Assembly: GCA_018662225.1 (NCBI GenBank)
Contig: JABJGO010000088.1
Span: 1 to 42,829, forward strand
Length of the DNA: 42,829 bases
Direction: 5' to 3'
Source of the DNA: Rhodospirillales bacterium
GTDB lineage: Bacteria; Pseudomonadota; Alphaproteobacteria; Rhodospirillales; Casp-alpha2
How positions within the stretch are numbered: the first letter of the stretch is position 1; every line of letters starts with the position of its first letter. This document shows, one piece after another, positions 17,604 to 26,070 of the stretch. The translations under genes and the position numbers were made by a program. A model generated the notes under the pieces. That model was not told the origin of the DNA, made no database searches, and worked only from the letters and a program-made list of their open reading frames with translations.

Positions 17604-17618
17604 CGCCCGAAACGGGCC
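17604..17618 (-). terminator. Small hairpin downstream of the RNase D gene
   Basis: The sequence gcccgaaacgggc forms a five-base-pair stem with a three-base loop between the RNase D stop and the kdsD start. There is no strong T-run behind it, so termination activity is uncertain. Confidence 0.3.
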
Positions 17619-17640
17619 AAATTCAATGCCGGGAGTGAAG

Positions 17641-18273
17641 CTAGTGGTGGAAGATGTCTTCCTCTGGCCAGCCCGCCAGATCAAGCTCAGCCCGAACAGG
17701 CAGAAAAGCGTAGCAGGCGGCCGCCAATTCGCGGCGGTTCTCGCGCACCAAATGGGCATCCAGATTATCATGCAAGGCATGCAGGTACAAAACATCGGAC
17801 GCGGCATATTCCTGCTGTGCCTGACTGAGCGTTGGCGCGGCCCAGTCTGATGATTGTTGTTCCTTGGAAATCTCAATCCCAAGTAATTCCCGGCATAACT
17901 CTTTCAAGCCGTGACGATCCGTATAAGTGCGAACCAGTTTGGACGCAATCTTGGTACAGAAAACCGGCGTGCACATGATGTTCAGATCTCGCCGTAACAC
18001 AGCCACATCGAACCGCGCATAGTGAAACAGCTTCACGGTACCGGTATCAGCCAAAACCCGCTTCAGGTTTGGCGCGTCATAATTGCGTTCGGGGAAGTGA
18101 ACCAGATGCGCGGTGCCGTCACCGGCTGAAAGCTGGACCACACACAAGCGATCCCGCTGCAAATTAAGCCCCTGGGTTTCTGTATCCACGGCAACCATGT
18201 TGCCGAAGCTTACATCGGCGGGCAGATCGCCCTGATGGTAGAATATTTCGCTAGCGGGTTTTTTCGCGTTCAT
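17641..18273 (-). CDS. Ribonuclease D-like 3'-5' exonuclease (short form)
   Basis: A 210-aa DEDDy-type exonuclease. The motifs are visible: Exo I VAVDTETQGLNL, Exo II in LKRVLADTGTVKLFHYARFD, and Exo III YAASDVLYLHAL with the catalytic Tyr. E. coli RNase D is about 375 aa because of two HRDC domains; these are missing here, as in the usual short alphaproteobacterial rnd-like proteins next to the lpt locus. It probably trims the 3' ends of structured RNAs such as tRNAs. The ATG at 18273 follows GAGGTCA. A tRNA-Leu gene lies just upstream on the same strand. Confidence 0.92.
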   Translation of the reverse strand: MNAKKPASEIFYHQGDLPADVSFGNMVAVDTETQGLNLQRDRLCVVQLSAGDGTAHLVHFPERNYDAPNLKRVLADTGTVKLFHYARFDVAVLRRDLNIMCTPVFCTKIASKLVRTYTDRHGLKELCRELLGIEISKEQQSSDWAAPTLSQAQQEYAASDVLYLHALHDNLDAHLVRENRRELAAACYAFLPVRAELDLAGWPEEDIFHH

Positions 18274-18370
18274 CTGACGTGACCTCTAAATCATTGCTCA
18301 GCACTGTTTTACGCTCACTTGCGTTTCAGTACCAGTGCAGATGATGACATGAGTAGTAAATATCACAAAT

Positions 18371-18437
18371 GCACCAATCGCCAAACCGCCCCAACAAGTG
18401 GGGGGCAGTCTGCAAGACTGGGTTTGGTTTGTAAGAT

Positions 18438-18442
<5 letters not shown>
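18371..18442 (-). other. Cloverleaf-like inverted-repeat element at the tRNA-Leu 3' end
   Basis: An outer stem pairs caccaatc (18372-18379) with gattggtg (18435-18442) and ccaaacc (18381-18387) with ggtttgg (18421-18427). Inside are two hairpins: cccc/gggg (18389-18392 with 18400-18403) and cagtct/agactg (18406-18411 with 18415-18420, three-base loop). The right arm includes the encoded 3' CCA and discriminator of tRNA-Leu. In the transcript it could act as a terminator or as a fold that blocks or exposes the tRNA 3' end. There is no clear T-run, so a simple intrinsic terminator is not certain. Confidence 0.6.
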
Positions 18443-18524
<82 letters not shown>

Positions 18525-18702
18525 ATTAAGCGTAGGAACCAGTCGCTGTTGAGCGACGGCCTAGTACCTATTTCCCAACACCGATGTTGTCAACCATCTA
18601 GTGTACAGGAAGTGCATAAAGCAGGTTTACCTCACCGCCTGTTACGCCGATAATGCATTTCAGTAACCGTATGCGAACACGTGCGAACAAAGGATAGCAT
18701 CT

Positions 18703-19713
18703 ATGGCTCGGAAAATTATTACCGTATTTGGTGGTTCCGGTTTTATTGGACGGCATCTGGTCAGACGACTGGCCGCCAAAGGCTATGCCGTCAGGGCCGC
18801 CGTTCGTGACGTGGAAGCCGCCGCGCATCTGAAACCCATGGGTGATGCCGGGCAGGTGGTCGCATGGCCAGCCGATGTCAAAAACCTGGCGTCCGTTCGG
18901 GCCGCGGTTGAGGGATCATATGCGGTTATCAATCTGGTCGGTATTTTGTCGCCGTGGAGCAAGCAGACGTTCGACCGGGTGCACGTAGACGGGGCCAAAA
19001 ATGTGGCCACTGTGGTCGCGGCGCTCGGCATCAAACGGCTTATCCATATGTCCGCCCTTGGTGCTTCATTGGAGTCTGAGTCTCGTTACGCCCAGACCAA
19101 GGCTATGGGCGAGACTGCCGTATCCGACGCCTGTCCATCGGCGACCATTATGCGTCCCAGTGTCGTGTTTGGGCCGGAAGACCGCTTTTTCAATATCTTT
19201 GCCAGCCTGACACGATTCTCCGTGACCTTACCGGTGATTGGCGCCCCTATTATGCCAAAAATTGAGCTGGGTGGTGAGCACGGTATTAGCATCGACTTCT
19301 TCGGCAAGGGTGGCCCTGCTTTCCAACCCGTTTATGTGGGCGACGTGGCCGAAGCCATGGTCAATGCACTGGAAGATGGCAGCACCGCCGGTCAGACATA
19401 CGAGCTTGGTGGCCCGGCCCAATACAGTTTCAAATCACTGATGGAAATTATCCTGTCGGTTACCGGTCGCAGCCGTATTTTGATGCCGGTGTGCTTTACC
19501 GTCGCCGAACTGGTGGGCTTCTTTATTGAAAAGCTGCCCAAGCCCTGGTTAACACGTGACCAGGTTGCGCTGATGCATAACGACAATGTGCTGTCAGGTA
19601 ATCTGCCGGGCCTCAGTGATCTGGGGGTTCAGGCCCATACAGTTGAAGCCGTGGTTCCCACCTATCTGGACAGGTTCCGGACGCGGAACCATAAGCGCAT
19701 CATTCAAGGCTAA
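18703..19713 (+). CDS. NDUFA9-like complex I-associated NAD(P)-binding protein
   Basis: A 336-aa extended/atypical short-chain dehydrogenase. The N-terminal dinucleotide motif GGSGFIGRHLVRRLAAKG lies at residues about 8-25, and NLVGILSPWSKQTFDRVHVDGAKNVA, given in part by NLVGIL and VHVDGAKNVA, matches the family. YxxxK is replaced by YAQTKAMGE, as in complex I subunit NDUFA9 and its bacterial relatives. These proteins bind NADPH and are linked to complex I assembly or ubiquinone metabolism. The ATG at 18703 has AGGA about 10 bases upstream. It is a single transcription unit on the plus strand, divergent from tRNA-Leu, with 178 bases between them. Confidence 0.9.
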   Translation: MARKIITVFGGSGFIGRHLVRRLAAKGYAVRAAVRDVEAAAHLKPMGDAGQVVAWPADVKNLASVRAAVEGSYAVINLVGILSPWSKQTFDRVHVDGAKNVATVVAALGIKRLIHMSALGASLESESRYAQTKAMGETAVSDACPSATIMRPSVVFGPEDRFFNIFASLTRFSVTLPVIGAPIMPKIELGGEHGISIDFFGKGGPAFQPVYVGDVAEAMVNALEDGSTAGQTYELGGPAQYSFKSLMEIILSVTGRSRILMPVCFTVAELVGFFIEKLPKPWLTRDQVALMHNDNVLSGNLPGLSDLGVQAHTVEAVVPTYLDRFRTRNHKRIIQG

Positions 19714-19733
19714 GAACTTAGTACCGACCAGCC

Positions 19734-20108
19734 TTAGTAGCGACCAGGCAGGCCGCTGGAATCATTGTCGTCCTCGTTGCGGGCCGCTTTAACAACAATT
19801 TCGCCAAATTCACGCAAGAAAACCGAGCCTTTGACGGTGCGCTGGATCAGCACGCTGCGACGATCGGTTTCGTCCGGTTTGCGGCGAACCATACCAAGTT
19901 CGGTTAATCGATCGATGGCCCGCGTTACCGCCGGTTTGGATACGTTCAGTTCGGCGGAGAGCCCGCGCACGGTATGTGGTGGCGGTGTCAAATAAACCGT
20001 CAGCAACATGGCCATTTGTCGCGCACTGAGATCGGGAGCTTCAATACGAACGCTCTTGACAATGGCTCGACGCCACATGTCCAGTGCCTGAAGTTCCGAA
20101 ATATCCAT
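19734..20108 (-). CDS. MarR-family winged-helix transcriptional regulator
   Basis: A protein of about 124 aa, on the short side for MarR. A winged-helix motif is clear: HTVRGLSAELNVSKPAVTRAIDRLTELGMV followed by the wing RRKPDETDRRSVLIQRT (each given in part of the whole). The ATG at 20108 was chosen because GAGGAG lies 9 bases upstream; the ATG at 20114 is too close to that site and an upstream TTG has none. The C-terminus is Asp/Asn-rich. It is convergent with the NDUFA9-like gene (20 bases apart) and downstream of leucyl aminopeptidase. Target and ligand are unknown. Confidence 0.85.
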   Translation of the reverse strand: MDISELQALDMWRRAIVKSVRIEAPDLSARQMAMLLTVYLTPPPHTVRGLSAELNVSKPAVTRAIDRLTELGMVRRKPDETDRRSVLIQRTVKGSVFLREFGEIVVKAARNEDDNDSSGLPGRY

Positions 20109-20186
20109 GCCCATAGGCTCCTCTTCATTACGTTTCGACAACGAACATAATTCAATTCATATCGAAGAAGCAAGCATTGCTTTCAA

Positions 20187-21617
20187 TTACTTTCCGAAAC
20201 GTTCCGCCAGATAACTGTACACCGCTCTAATCCCCATGGCCTCGCCACCTTCCGGGCGACCGGGTCGGGATGACAAATTCCAGGCCATCAGGTCAATATG
20301 GGCCCATTTTTGTAGGCCTTTTTTCTGTTGACCTTTTTCGCGCTCAACAAACCGTTCCAGCAACAGCGCGGCCGTGATAGCGCCGCCATAACCACCGTCC
20401 GGTGCGTTGTTCAAATCGCCCACCTTGGCCGCCACTTGTGGTGCGTAACCCTGCCAGAGCGGCATCCGCCACAGGGGATCACTGGCCTTGTGGCTATGCG
20501 CCAATAGCCCGTCTGCCATTTTGTTATCATTACAAAACAATGCTGGTAGCTCGGTACCCAGCGCCACCCGTGCGGCGCCTGTGAGGGTAGCAAAATCCAG
20601 GATCATTTCGGGGGTTTCAGATGTGGCTTCGGCCAGTGCATCAGCCAACACAACGCGGCCTTCCGCATCCGTGTTGCTGATTTCAATGGTCAGTCCCTTA
20701 CGTGTGGCCACCACGTCGCCTGGACGCATGGCATTACCGGCAATACTGTTTTCCACTGCGGGTATCAGCACGCGCAGGCGGACCGGCAATTTAAGCGCCA
20801 TAATCATGGAAGCCAGACCCAGAACCTGCGCAGCGCCACCCATGTCTTTTTTCATGATCTTCATACCGGCCGCCGATTTGATATCAAGGCCGCCTGAATC
20901 AAAACACACACCCTTGCCGACCAGGGTGATCATGGGGTGTTTGGCCTTGCCCCAGATTATATCAATGAGGCGCGGCGCGCTGTCACTGGCGCGGCCCACC
21001 GCATGGATCGCCGGATAATTGGCGCGCAGCAATCGATCACCCACAATCACTTTGAATTTGGCCTTGTGCGTTTTAGCCAACTTGGCGGCGACGTCGGCCA
21101 GTTCACCGGGACCCATATGGTTGGCCGGTGTGTTGATTAGATCACGCACCAGATACGTGGCACCGGATGTGGCCAGCACATAAGTCTTGTCGGCCTTTTT
21201 CGGCCACACCAGTTGGGCCAGCTCAGAGCTGGATGATTGTTTGAAGTGCGTGAACGAATACCCGGCCAATGCCCATCCCAATGCGGCAGTGGTGGCCTGT
21301 TCGGCGTCAGGTTCCGCACTGTCTGTTCCCCGGCCTGATCCAATCTGAAGGCGGTACCGTCCCACAGGTAATGATTTCGCCACGGTGGCCCAATCCCAGA
21401 TCGACCCGGCACCAGCCCCCACCGCGACCATGGCCAGCTTACCTTTGGCACTGGACATCAAACACTGTGTGCCGCTGGCACCTGAAAATTCGCATGATTT
21501 CACCCACGCCCGCCCAGCGGCATCAAGCGTCCGCTTCCACGCCGCCATATCTTCGGGCGCCAATGCAACAAGGTTTACGGCACCCTCTGTTGATGAGGCA
21601 AAATATTTTTTCGGCAC
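20187..21617 (-). CDS. Leucyl aminopeptidase family protein (M17)
   Basis: A 476-aa cytosolic metalloaminopeptidase of the PepA/LAP family. The catalytic C-terminal domain shows VGKGVCFDSGGLDIKS (Lys and Asp ligands) and NTDAEGR at about residues 315-321 (Asp/Glu metal ligands), followed by VVLADAL. The usual active-site residues appear present. The N-terminal domain is divergent, as is usual for the family. The start was set at the GTG at 21617 because GGGAG lies 7 bases upstream; a TTG two codons earlier is too near that site. It is divergent from the GST gene with 88 bases between. Confidence 0.93.
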   Translation of the reverse strand: MPKKYFASSTEGAVNLVALAPEDMAAWKRTLDAAGRAWVKSCEFSGASGTQCLMSSAKGKLAMVAVGAGAGSIWDWATVAKSLPVGRYRLQIGSGRGTDSAEPDAEQATTAALGWALAGYSFTHFKQSSSSELAQLVWPKKADKTYVLATSGATYLVRDLINTPANHMGPGELADVAAKLAKTHKAKFKVIVGDRLLRANYPAIHAVGRASDSAPRLIDIIWGKAKHPMITLVGKGVCFDSGGLDIKSAAGMKIMKKDMGGAAQVLGLASMIMALKLPVRLRVLIPAVENSIAGNAMRPGDVVATRKGLTIEISNTDAEGRVVLADALAEATSETPEMILDFATLTGAARVALGTELPALFCNDNKMADGLLAHSHKASDPLWRMPLWQGYAPQVAAKVGDLNNAPDGGYGGAITAALLLERFVEREKGQQKKGLQKWAHIDLMAWNLSSRPGRPEGGEAMGIRAVYSYLAERFGK

Positions 21618-21705
21618 GATCAATCTCCCAGAAACATGTAGTAGACAGTGTGAAATTCTCCATCCAGAATGCCGCTAATTCAACCAATGTGAAAGCCTTA
21701 CAACC

Positions 21706-22356
21706 ATGAACGATTTCACGATCATTTTGGGCAACAAGAACTACTCGTCGTGGTCTTTGCGAAGCTGGCTGGCGCTCAAGCAAACGGGCGTTGCCTTTGA
21801 CGAAGAAGTTATCCCACTTTATGAGGCTGGCAGTGTTACCAAACTGCTGGCTCATAGCCCCGCAGCCAAAGTGCCGATCCTGAAACATGGCGATCTGACA
21901 GTGTGGGATTCCCTGGCTATTTGTGAGTATCTGGCCGAGCAGTTCCCGGAGGCATGCCTGTGGCCGACGGATACCAACGAACGGGCTCTGGCCCGCGCTA
22001 TTTCGGCTGAGATGCATTCCGGTTTTGTAGCCTTGCGTGGTGATATGTCTATGGATATGCGCCATTCCGCACCCGACCACATACCCGGACCGGGCGTGGA
22101 TGCAGATATAATGCGCATCAGCGAAATCTGGAATGAGTGCCGGGCTGCTCACAGCGGCACAGGCGATGGCCCTTTCCTATTTGGTGATTTTACCATTGCT
22201 GACGCCATGTTCGCGCCGATAGCGTCGCGTTTCCGTACCTACGGCGTGGACTTGGATTCTGTTTGTGCTGATTATGTGGAGGCCATACATACTTGGCCTG
22301 CGTTCGTGAAATGGTTTGAAGCGGGCGTGATAGAGCCCTATGTCATTAATTGGTAG
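21706..22356 (+). CDS. Glutathione S-transferase family protein
   Basis: A 216-aa two-domain GST. The N-terminal thioredoxin-like domain holds LGNKNYSSWSLRSWLALKQTG (Ser or Tyr near residue 14-16 as the candidate thiol-activating residue), AKVPILKHGDLTVWDSLAICEYLAE (conserved cis-Pro and the glutathione-binding Asp-Ser), each shown in part; the C-terminal helical domain has the N-capping FLFGDFTIADAMFAP motif. It probably conjugates or reduces small electrophiles; substrate unknown. It ends about 20 bases before the M24-family gene and may be co-transcribed with it. Confidence 0.9.
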   Translation: MNDFTIILGNKNYSSWSLRSWLALKQTGVAFDEEVIPLYEAGSVTKLLAHSPAAKVPILKHGDLTVWDSLAICEYLAEQFPEACLWPTDTNERALARAISAEMHSGFVALRGDMSMDMRHSAPDHIPGPGVDADIMRISEIWNECRAAHSGTGDGPFLFGDFTIADAMFAPIASRFRTYGVDLDSVCADYVEAIHTWPAFVKWFEAGVIEPYVINW

Positions 22357-22376
22357 AAACTCAGGGATTTGAATAC

Positions 22377-23525
22377 ATGAGCAAGACTTGTGAGCAACGC
22401 ACAGCCGTATTGCAGGAACACCTGCGCGACGCGGGTATTTCAGCTGCCGTTCTGACCGATGGTGATTCCATCGCCTATTTCGGTGGCTACTGGAACTATC
22501 TGGGGCTGGAGTTCGGACGCCCGACCATCATGGTTGTGCCAGCAGGTGACGCGCCCTCTATTATCACGCCACTCATGGAATCAGACATGTGCCGGGCGAT
22601 GACCTGGATCGACAGCGTGATCCCGTGGGAAGATGGCGATGGCGCACCCTGGGGTGATGCCATGCGGCCAACACTGGGCACAGGCAAAATGACGATCGGT
22701 ATCGAGGCGGCAAAAATGCCTGCCATCATCGCCGGTTATATCGGCGCCAATGTACCAACCGCCAAAATCACAGACATCGCCCGCATGGTGGGTGAAATCC
22801 GCGTGATCAAGGACGAAAATGAAATCGCCATCATGCGCCAGGCCGGGCAGGTTGCCATCGCCATGTTGGAAGGTGGCCGCGATGCGCTCGGCGAAGGTGT
22901 GCCGGAGTACGAACTGGCATTGGCCGTTATTGCCGGTGGCACCCGCAAGGCCGCTGAGTTTATGGACCCCGACAAAGACCGTTTTTACTCACCCACGATT
23001 CACAATCTGCAAGTTCTGCAATCGGGCCACGACACCTGTATGGTGCACCGCCGTTCCAACGTGCGTAAATTGCAAAAGGGTGATCCGGTCTATTTTTGCT
23101 TCTGTGGCATGGTTAACTTCAAGCATTACAAGCTGGGCTTTGATCGCAACTACTTCATCGGATCAGTCACCGACGAGCAGGCCCGTAACCACGAAATCAC
23201 CCTTGCCGCCCAAAAAGCTGCGTTGGATGCCATTCGCCCGGGTGCGGTCGCTGAAGAAGTCCACGCCTGTGCTGACGCAGTATATCGCGACGCGGGCCAT
23301 GCACCGGGATACCGGACAGGTCGTGCCATCGGCTATTCATTTCTTGAAAGTCCGGAATTGAAAGTAGGCGACAGAACCGTTCTGCAACAGGGTATGTCAT
23401 TCGCTGTTGATGGTGGCATCACGGTACAGGGCCAGTACGGCACCCGCATCGGTGACAGCATAGTGGTCACCGATGACGGCTTTGAATACCTGACGCCCTT
23501 TGATAAGACACTGACGGTTATTTAA
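22377..23525 (+). CDS. Creatinase-type M24 family protein, metal ligands missing
   Basis: A 382-aa pita-bread-fold protein with an N-terminal creatinase-like domain (YFGGYWNYLGLEF region) and a C-terminal M24 domain (from about residue 145). In metallopeptidases the five metal ligands are Asp, Asp, His, Glu, Glu. Here the matching places read FCFCG, LGFDRNYFIG, TGRAIG, FAVDGG and GTRIGDS, so nearly all the ligands are replaced. That resembles metal-free relatives such as creatinase and the ectoine hydrolases EutD/DoeA, which split C-N bonds in small molecules, rather than proline peptidases. The substrate is unknown. The ATG at 22377 follows AGGGA at a slightly long spacing of about 11 bases. 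Confidence 0.82.
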   Translation: MSKTCEQRTAVLQEHLRDAGISAAVLTDGDSIAYFGGYWNYLGLEFGRPTIMVVPAGDAPSIITPLMESDMCRAMTWIDSVIPWEDGDGAPWGDAMRPTLGTGKMTIGIEAAKMPAIIAGYIGANVPTAKITDIARMVGEIRVIKDENEIAIMRQAGQVAIAMLEGGRDALGEGVPEYELALAVIAGGTRKAAEFMDPDKDRFYSPTIHNLQVLQSGHDTCMVHRRSNVRKLQKGDPVYFCFCGMVNFKHYKLGFDRNYFIGSVTDEQARNHEITLAAQKAALDAIRPGAVAEEVHACADAVYRDAGHAPGYRTGRAIGYSFLESPELKVGDRTVLQQGMSFAVDGGITVQGQYGTRIGDSIVVTDDGFEYLTPFDKTLTVI

Positions 23526-23638
23526 CTTCCGTACGGAAAACGGGTAACTGCGGCGCCAATATTTTGTGCGATTTGCTGTTGAAAGTTCATCGCGCGATCC
23601 TAATATAGATATGTGCGCGATATCATTTGAGGGGGATT

Positions 23639-23671
23639 ATGATGCAAAGCAGAAGAAACTATGGGCGATAA
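23639..23671 (+). CDS. Ten-codon leader ORF overlapping the response regulator start
   Basis: A strong ribosome site (GAGGGGG at 23629-23635) is followed by ATGATG at 23639 and a ten-codon frame (MMQSRRNYGR) that stops at 23669-23671, inside the response regulator gene whose ATG is at 23661. The response regulator itself has only a poor ribosome site. This layout suggests translational coupling, with ribosomes terminating and restarting on the overlapping ATG. Confidence 0.4.
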   Translation: MMQSRRNYGR

Positions 23672-24167
23672 AATACTCGTCGTTGATGACGACACGGATA
23701 TTACTAACTTTATCTCAGCGGTGCTTGAAAGTGCTGGTTACGTCGTTGACTGCAGGACGTCCGCTAATGGTATTGTGGAATGCATTCAGAAATCCGCGCC
23801 AGATATGGTCCTGCTGGATTACCACCTTCCTGGTCTTGATGGGATCATGGCGCTGAACATGTTGCGCAGCAATAATCTATTCATGCCTATTGTCATGCTT
23901 ACATCGGATGCGTCACAGCAGGTTGCTATCGCCAGCTTCCGGTCCGGGGCGTCTGATTTTCTGCCGAAACCGTGTGAAGCTGGCTACCTTGAATCTGTTG
24001 TCCGGCGCACGCTGGAGAACCGAACCAGATACCTGAGTCAGGCTGTTGATATTCTCTCAAAATACCTGACACACCTGCCCGATTGTGGGTTTAGCGAAAG
24101 TGGTGAATGCCGTTGTGGGCTGGTTGCAATCTGTGCCGAAAATGGCGCGCCCCTCGCCCGCCGATAA
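23661..24167 (+). CDS. Single-domain response regulator with C-terminal cysteine cluster
   Basis: A 168-aa protein. Residues 3-120 form a receiver domain: acidic pocket Asp9-Asp11, phospho-acceptor Asp53 in LLDYHLPGLDG, Thr81 and Lys103 in DFLPKP. No DNA-binding or enzymatic output domain follows. Instead residues 121-168 contain a helix and a cluster Cys142, Cys150, Cys152 and Cys158 (DCGFSESGECRCGLVAIC), which could bind a metal such as zinc. It may act through protein contacts or phosphotransfer; the HPt protein at 25647 is a nearby candidate partner. It converges on the aminotransferase gene with about 20 bases between. Confidence 0.88.
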   Translation: MGDKILVVDDDTDITNFISAVLESAGYVVDCRTSANGIVECIQKSAPDMVLLDYHLPGLDGIMALNMLRSNNLFMPIVMLTSDASQQVAIASFRSGASDFLPKPCEAGYLESVVRRTLENRTRYLSQAVDILSKYLTHLPDCGFSESGECRCGLVAICAENGAPLARR

Positions 24168-24186
24168 AATGCTCTAACCGGCCAGC

Positions 24187-25590
24187 TTATCCATTCCAAT
24201 AGCCGTCTTTTTTTAAGCCTTCCTGGACCTCGATAATGCCGTCGCGCAACGTCTTAACCATGAAATCGATTTGATCACGGGTCAGGGTCAATGGTGGTGA
24301 CAACACGTTCAGATGCGCGATGGGGCGGACAATAACGCCCCGCTTTTCGCAGGCATCCGCAATACGATTCCCCACCGCGGCCTCGGGCGGGAGCAGTTCT
24401 TTGGTTTCCTTGTCTGCCACGTTTTCTACGCACATCATGAAGCACTTGCCACGAACGTCACCCACGATAGGCAAGTCACGCAAAGTGTTCAGTTGCTCTT
24501 CCAGATAAGGGCCTACGTCAAGAATATGGCCGCAAATATTTTCCCGCTCGATGATTTCGATATTCTTGAGCGCAGCGGCACAACAGACCGGATGTCCGGA
24601 ATAGGTGAAGCCGTGGGTGAACATGCCACCCTCGCACTGGGGTTTACTGATCACGTCATAGATTTCGTCTGAAATGATGGTGGCTGACAACGGCGCATAG
24701 GCAGAGGTCAGGCCTTTGGCAGATGTGATGATATCAGGCACCATGCCGAACACTGATTCTGACGCAAAGAAATGGCCAAGGCGGCCAAATGCGGTCACCA
24801 CTTCGTCGGCCACATAGAGCATGCCGTACTTGTGACACACGTCCAGCGCACGCTGATGATAACCTTCCGGCGGCACGATAACGCCACCGGCACCCATGAC
24901 GGGTTCCGCAAAGAAGGCCGCCACATTGTCAGGGCCCAGTTCCAGAATCTTGTCTTCCAGTTCCTGGATCAGGAATTCCAGAAAATCGTCCACAGACATG
25001 CCGTCCGGGCGACGGTATGGGTTGGGGTTCGAGACCCGGTGAACCAGGTCCGGTGCCAGATCAAACCCGATGTGATCGAAATCGATGCCGGTGAGGGTCA
25101 TGGCAAGATAGGTACTGCCGTGATAGCCGTCCGTCCGCGTGATAATCTTCTTTTTGGTCTTCTTGCCAAGCTGATTGAAATAGAAATGGATCATACGAAC
25201 AGCCGTATCATTGGCCATGGAACCGCCGGTCCCAAACATGACGTGGTTCAGGTTGCCCGGTGCCAATTCCGCCAGTTTCGCCGCCAGTTCGGCAGCCGGA
25301 ACCGTCGTGTGGTGTCCGAATGATGAATAATAGGTCATGCGGCGGGCCTGATCGGCCATGGCCTGGGCCATTTCATCGCGCCCGTAACCAATGTTCACGC
25401 ACCACAGGCCACCAATGCCATCCAGAAACTTGTTACCATCAGAATCGTAGATGTAGTTTCCTTCCGATTCCGCCACCACCAGTGATCCGGTTTCCTTGAA
25501 CGTGGAAAAATCTGTCCATGGGTGGATGTGATGGTCGATATCCTTCTGCCAGATATCCTTGGTGTCGTAGTTAAAATTGCGCGCGCTCAT
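24187..25590 (-). CDS. Class III (omega) aminotransferase, PLP-dependent
   Basis: A 467-aa fold-type I aminotransferase. The PLP lysine is Lys292 in TSAKGLTSAY, with Asp262 in YVADEVVTAFGR contacting the pyridine nitrogen and YHGS at 156-159 stacking on the ring; FAEPVMGAGGVIVPPEGY is the family core. Full length. Members in this branch use pyruvate with omega-amino donors such as taurine, putrescine, beta-alanine or 2,4-diaminobutyrate, and the sequence alone does not fix the substrate. The ATG at 25590 follows GGGAG. It is a single-gene unit; the polyamine-type transporter in the window would fit an amine donor, but this is inference. Confidence 0.9.
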   Translation of the reverse strand: MSARNFNYDTKDIWQKDIDHHIHPWTDFSTFKETGSLVVAESEGNYIYDSDGNKFLDGIGGLWCVNIGYGRDEMAQAMADQARRMTYYSSFGHHTTVPAAELAAKLAELAPGNLNHVMFGTGGSMANDTAVRMIHFYFNQLGKKTKKKIITRTDGYHGSTYLAMTLTGIDFDHIGFDLAPDLVHRVSNPNPYRRPDGMSVDDFLEFLIQELEDKILELGPDNVAAFFAEPVMGAGGVIVPPEGYHQRALDVCHKYGMLYVADEVVTAFGRLGHFFASESVFGMVPDIITSAKGLTSAYAPLSATIISDEIYDVISKPQCEGGMFTHGFTYSGHPVCCAAALKNIEIIERENICGHILDVGPYLEEQLNTLRDLPIVGDVRGKCFMMCVENVADKETKELLPPEAAVGNRIADACEKRGVIVRPIAHLNVLSPPLTLTRDQIDFMVKTLRDGIIEVQEGLKKDGYWNG

Positions 25591-25646
25591 GGCTCGTCTC
25601 CCTAAAATAAAACTTCCCCTAGCATTCCCCGATATGCGCGATCGGT

Positions 25647-26027
25647 CTATACCACCGTATGGGTAGGGTAATGTTCGTCGATGTACGCAATCAGACGACT
25701 GAGCGATGCGCCGAAATCGTCAAGGGCGCGTTCGGCCCCATCCACATCCACATCACCTGTCAACGAACGGTCCAGCGCCCTTGCGGCAGCGCAAACCTGT
25801 TCAGCGCCCAGCGTGCCCGCAATACCCACAATAGAATGGGCTAACATTTTGGCATCCTTGTGTTCGCCGTTATCCAGATGCGCTCGGATGCTGACAGCCG
25901 CATCGGCATAATGATGGCGAAACCCGTTGAACATTTCGCGTAAAAAATCGTCAGCCTCAATGCCGATCGCACGGGCCTTCTCCACATCCACCACCGCGAG
26001 AGATTGAGGTGTGTCTGACGTGCTCAT
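25647..26027 (-). CDS. Histidine phosphotransfer (HPt) domain protein
   Basis: A stand-alone HPt protein of about 126 aa. The phosphorylatable histidine is His64 in AKMLAHSIVGIAGTLGAEQV, inside a predicted four-helix bundle. The ATG at 26027 gives the family-like start (MSTSDTPQSL); an ATG at 26051 eight codons earlier is an alternative. It should shuttle phosphate between receiver domains and kinases, for example with the response regulator at 23661 or the hemerythrin-linked kinase at 26323. It follows the small 44-aa ORF on the same strand by about 20 to 45 bases and may be co-transcribed with it. Confidence 0.85.
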   Translation of the reverse strand: MSTSDTPQSLAVVDVEKARAIGIEADDFLREMFNGFRHHYADAAVSIRAHLDNGEHKDAKMLAHSIVGIAGTLGAEQVCAAARALDRSLTGDVDVDGAERALDDFGASLSRLIAYIDEHYPTHTVV

Positions 26028-26070
26028 GGCAAAGGCTAGTCCCTGGATCATCCGATGATCTGCGAGGTTA

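Noticed and set aside
21523-22152. Long open frame (209 codons) on the minus strand opposite the GST gene
   Set aside because: It is antisense to two clear genes (GST and aminopeptidase start), has no family match and no ribosome site; it is a codon-bias shadow.
22350-22376. Upstream TTG start for the M24 protein, overlapping the GST stop
   Set aside because: No ribosome site and no conserved residues in the nine extra codons; ATG at 22377 preferred.
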